In this document: positions 30,155 through 31,872 of the stretch, piece after piece | How positions within the stretch are numbered: the first letter of the stretch is position 1 | Layout of the letters: every line of letters begins with the position of its first letter | Source: a virus | DNA: 31,872 nucleotides | Virus record (IMG/VR): IMGVR_UViG_3300033571_010791 | Location: 1 to 31,872 of that record | Reading direction: 5' to 3' (one strand) | The notes under the pieces: generated by a model | Seen by the model: the letters and a program-made list of their open reading frames with translations, nothing else | Database searches by the model: none | What the model was told of the DNA's origin: nothing | Program-made: the position numbers and the translations under genes

Positions 30155-30415
30155 ATGGAAAAACAATGTCCGAGGTGCGGGATACTGTGGGAAGTGACCA
30201 CAACCCGAAAAACACCAGACACGTGCCAATCGTGTCGGACAAAAAAACAAACAAGAATTGGGGATTGCCTAATTTGGCAGGGAAATTATGCCGAAGATTT
30301 GGTCACCCCGATAACAGAAGATGGAGAATCAGTAATCGAAGGAACGCCAATGTGCGGTCATTTGGATTGCGTTCTCCCAGAACATAGAAAGGCAATTGAT
30401 GAAGGTCAAAGCTGA
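30155..30415 (+). CDS. Zinc-ribbon protein (86 aa)
   Basis: The protein has two Cys pairs near the N-terminus (CPRCGILWE, TCQSCRTKK), then CLIWQGNYAEDLVTP and ESVIEGTPMCGHLDCVLPE with HRK. The 'CGH.dCV...H' ending is common in small phage proteins that follow replication initiators. The pattern suggests two zinc sites. ATG 30155 is preferred to ATG 30151, which opens a shadow frame. No function is assigned beyond DNA or RNA binding by inference. Confidence 0.75.
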   Translation: MEKQCPRCGILWEVTTTRKTPDTCQSCRTKKQTRIGDCLIWQGNYAEDLVTPITEDGESVIEGTPMCGHLDCVLPEHRKAIDEGQS

Positions 30416-30671
30416 ATTGGAAGTATCCCGATTGATTCCAAATTATGGATTCAAGGGGGTAGAAAAAAAGAAAACCAAAGACGGAGAAGAATATTCCGTT
30501 TGGGTAACCGTATGGACAAAAGAATCAGTTCGCGAAAACGAAATTGTGGAAGTGACTGGGGATTTGTCGGTGAAACTGGAAGAATTTACTGGGCGCGACA
30601 ACAAGCCCAAGCAAATCGCCGCGATTCACATCAACAACGCTCAAATCAAGAAACCCGATGCACCGTTCTAG
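30399..30671 (+). CDS. SSB-like OB-fold protein (90 aa)
   Basis: The product is a small beta-barrel candidate: KVKAELEVSRLIPNYGF, EEYSVWVTVWTKESVRENE, IVEVTGDLSVKLEEFTGRD and IAAIHINNAQIKKPD. The 'W.tVW......e.v.V.GdlsvK.eef..rdnk.k..a.ihvn.a.i' pattern is that of short SSB-like OB folds, coating single-stranded DNA in replication. There is no acidic SSB tail; the end is KKPDAPF. ATG 30399 has GAAAGG six bases upstream; TTG 30396 is rejected. Confidence 0.75.
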   Translation: MKVKAELEVSRLIPNYGFKGVEKKKTKDGEEYSVWVTVWTKESVRENEIVEVTGDLSVKLEEFTGRDNKPKQIAAIHINNAQIKKPDAPF

Positions 30672-30680
30672 AATTGAGTA

Positions 30681-31076
30681 ATGATTGAATTCGAAGTATT
30701 TGGCAGACCAACGCCACAAGGCTCAAAAAGAGTTTTCAATGGTCGTCTTGTCGAAGCACAATCGGTCAATCTAAAAAAATGGCGTGCAGCCATCGCTGAT
30801 GCTTGTCAGCAAGTCGCACAACAGAACATCCACCTCGGTCCAATCAGACTTGAGGTGGATTTCTATTTGGAACGACCCAAATCAGTTGCACCAAACAAAC
30901 GTGCGTTACCAATCGTTCCGCCAGACCTCGACAAATTGATTAGGGGTGTTGGAGATGGCATAGGGCAATCAGGGGTGATTTGGGGCGATGATTCGCAAAT
31001 CGTTGAATTGGTTGCGCGTAAGTTTTACGCAGACACGCGGGAAACAGGCGCCAGTATTCGCATCTGCGGTTTATAA
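30681..31076 (+). CDS. rusA: RusA-type Holliday junction resolvase
   Basis: The 131-aa protein is a clear RusA: EFEVFGRPTPQGSKRVF at the N-terminus, RLEVDFYLERPKSVAPNK, then PPDLDKLIRGVGDGIGQSG and VIWGDDSQIVELVARKFYA. The Asp residues in DLDKL, GDG and WGDDSQ bind the metals that cut four-way junctions. It resolves recombination or replication branches before packaging. ATG 30681 follows TTGAGTA, with a 9-base gap after the SSB-like gene. It ends the operon before the promoter at 31104. Confidence 0.93.
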   Translation: MIEFEVFGRPTPQGSKRVFNGRLVEAQSVNLKKWRAAIADACQQVAQQNIHLGPIRLEVDFYLERPKSVAPNKRALPIVPPDLDKLIRGVGDGIGQSGVIWGDDSQIVELVARKFYADTRETGASIRICGL

Positions 31077-31103
31077 CGTTTTTGTAACAACGCACGTTTT
31101 GGC

Positions 31104-31133
31104 TTGTCCTGTGTCCCTCAGGCGTCTTACTGT
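31104..31133 (+). promoter_or_regulatory. Promoter of the operon crossing the circular join
   Basis: TTGTCC (31104-31109) and TACTGT (31128-31133) are 18 bases apart. GGCGTCTTACTGTATA (31121-31136) matches the promoter at 11731-11746 in 15 of 16 bases. The leader GAAAGGGACACAA before ATG 31164 also matches. It probably starts a transcript running through the join into the early operon up to 4238. Confidence 0.75.
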
Positions 31134-31163
31134 ATAGAAGTAACAGAAACGAAAGGGACACAA

Positions 31164-31349
31164 ATGCAAATCAACTTCACAGAGAATCAAATCAACCAAA
31201 TGATTTGGGCAATTCAATTGACACTTGCCTCATATGACGGTTACACAAATGCAGAATTGAAAGATTACGGCGTTGCCAACGACATCGCAACACTTCGCCG
31301 TTTGAATGAAAAATTTATGGCGATTCCATCGAACACCAAAGAAAACTAA
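31164..31349 (+). CDS. Hypothetical small protein (61 aa)
   Basis: ATG 31164 follows GAAAGGGACACAA; a GTG at 31116-region upstream in frame lies in the promoter and is rejected. The product is helical (INFTENQINQMIWAIQLTL, ELKDYGVANDIATLRRLNE). It resembles small phage proteins of the type 'lt..ei..l..al......', with no catalytic signature. It is the first gene after the promoter and is followed by a 20-base gap with another GAAAGGGACAAG leader. Confidence 0.7.
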   Translation: MQINFTENQINQMIWAIQLTLASYDGYTNAELKDYGVANDIATLRRLNEKFMAIPSNTKEN

Positions 31350-31369
31350 AACGAAAGGGACAAGACAAA

Positions 31370-31744
31370 ATGACAACATACGAAGCATTTACCCCATCAG
31401 GTAAAAAAATTCAATTTGAAAGCAACAAAGAAATTACCGCCGTTGCCATCATCACCGATGCCGACAAATCAGAAAAAATCGTTTCAAAAACCAGCACAAA
31501 GCAATGGTTGCCAAGTTTCGATGCTTGGTGCCGTCGGATGGAAAACGAATGGTTTTCTTATGGTGTGGTTTGTCACAACGTTAGAAAAGTTGCCGATGCC
31601 AACGCATTTATTGCCGCAATTCAAGAAGGTTCTATTGAATTGGCTAAATTGATTGATTCCCCAGAACAAGCAATGCAACAGCTGAAATCAATTGAATCAG
31701 CAATGAACAAATTGAAAAATGAATTATGGGCGAGGATGGCATAA
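31370..31744 (+). CDS. Hypothetical protein (124 aa)
   Basis: ATG 31370 follows the GAAAGGGACAAGAC leader. The N-terminal third is beta-rich (YEAFTPSGKKIQFESNKEIT, AVAIITDADKSEKIVSK), the rest helical (SFDAWCRRMENEWFSYG, AMQQLKSIESAMNKLKNEL). No family is recognised. Its stop is followed directly by the ATG of the small membrane protein that spans the join. Confidence 0.7.
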   Translation: MTTYEAFTPSGKKIQFESNKEITAVAIITDADKSEKIVSKTSTKQWLPSFDAWCRRMENEWFSYGVVCHNVRKVADANAFIAAIQEGSIELAKLIDSPEQAMQQLKSIESAMNKLKNELWARMA

Positions 31745-31872
31745 ATGACAGCAAAAGGAATCGCTTCAATCGCCGTTGCAATTTCATTGGGCGCATTGAT
31801 TGCAATAACAGAAATTCACCGCCACATTGCGGCGATTATCTGGCCAGCATTAGTTTTTATTTTTGAACAATA
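31745..31872 (+). CDS. Small membrane protein, 5' part; gene continues across the join to base 88
   Basis: An ATG directly after the TAA of the preceding gene opens a frame of 42 codons. Its stop (TAA) is completed only by joining bases 31871-31872 to base 88. The product has an N-terminal MTAKGIASIAVAISLG segment followed by a hydrophobic stretch, then a short polar patch (TEIHRHI), then a second hydrophobic segment (AAIIWPALVFIF). It is probably a two-pass or hairpin membrane peptide. No family is recognised; a role in membrane modification or superinfection exclusion is possible but unproven. The gene is easily missed because the window cuts it. Confidence 0.7.
   Translation, partial: MTAKGIASIAVAISLGALIAITEIHRHIAAIIWPALVFIFEQ
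31786..31872. repeat. Terminal direct repeat, right copy (circular join)
   Basis: This is the right-hand copy of the 87-base repeat that also occupies 1-87. Counting it once gives a circle of 31785 bp. It lies within the reading frame of the small membrane protein that starts at 31745. Confidence 0.95.

Noticed and set aside
30151-30387. Plus-strand frame starting 4 bases before the zinc-ribbon gene
   Set aside because: The frame at 30155 has the ordered Cys pairs and CGHLDCV motif, while this one has none.
1-31872. CRISPR arrays, tRNA genes, insertion sequences
   Set aside because: No regularly spaced repeats, cloverleaf-like sequences or transposase motifs were seen by eye. Short or degenerate cases could still have been missed.

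Overview
The window looks like one complete, circularly closed genome of a small tailed phage (siphovirus-type, HK97-like head). The first 87 bases are repeated exactly at the end (31786-31872), and a 42-residue membrane protein gene runs across that join, so the non-redundant circle is 31785 bp. The host is most likely an actinobacterium. The only minus-strand gene encodes a WhiB-type iron-sulfur regulator, a family restricted to Actinobacteria and their phages, and many structural proteins have the style of actinobacteriophage proteins. The AT-rich composition makes a low-GC freshwater actinobacterium (Nanopelagicales-like) a reasonable guess, but that is inference.

Layout. (1) 31121 through the join to 4238: a tightly overlapping plus-strand operon of small proteins starting at a promoter near 31104-31133. 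It includes a NrdH-type glutaredoxin, a small HExxH metalloprotease, a small HTH protein, a metallophosphoesterase, an FmdB-type zinc ribbon and an HNH endonuclease. (2) 4239-4491: non-coding gap. (3) 4492-6137: a ParB-like protein coupled by a 4-base overlap to an ABC-ATPase/GNAT-acyltransferase fusion, here proposed as a DNA-modification pair. (4) 6140-17566: P27-type small terminase, large terminase, tiny membrane protein, portal, multidomain capsid protease, an isolated small gene with its own promoter and terminator, major capsid, a three-gene sugar cassette (GT4, GT2, cytidylyltransferase), connector, tail terminator, major tail protein and a frameshifted tail assembly chaperone. (5) 17625-25011: gp10-like protein, tape measure, minor tail protein, two tip/fibre proteins (one a probable six-bladed propeller) and two unknowns. 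(6) 25021-26074: lysis genes (coiled-coil/TM protein, M23 endopeptidase, two holin-like proteins), closed by a strong terminator. (7) 26286-31076: WhiB regulator on the minus strand, divergent from a replication/recombination operon with YqaJ-type exonuclease, putative annealing protein, HNH-like and PD-(D/E)XK-like proteins, replication initiator, zinc protein, SSB-like protein and RusA resolvase.

No integrase, excisionase, classical repressor, DNA polymerase, tRNA or CRISPR array was seen. The phage therefore appears virulent and dependent on host polymerase. Regulation visible in the sequence: two near-identical promoters (11715-11743 and 31104-31133), a divergent operator/promoter region (26538-26586) with a palindrome overlapping both promoters and an apparently leaderless exonuclease start, and five hairpin terminators. 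Capsid and major tail genes have codon use clearly different from their neighbours, as expected for very highly expressed genes.

The most interesting candidates are the ParB plus ABC-GNAT pair beside the terminase, the sugar cassette inside the head module, the WhiB/exonuclease switch, and the isolated gene between protease and capsid that shares the early-type promoter.
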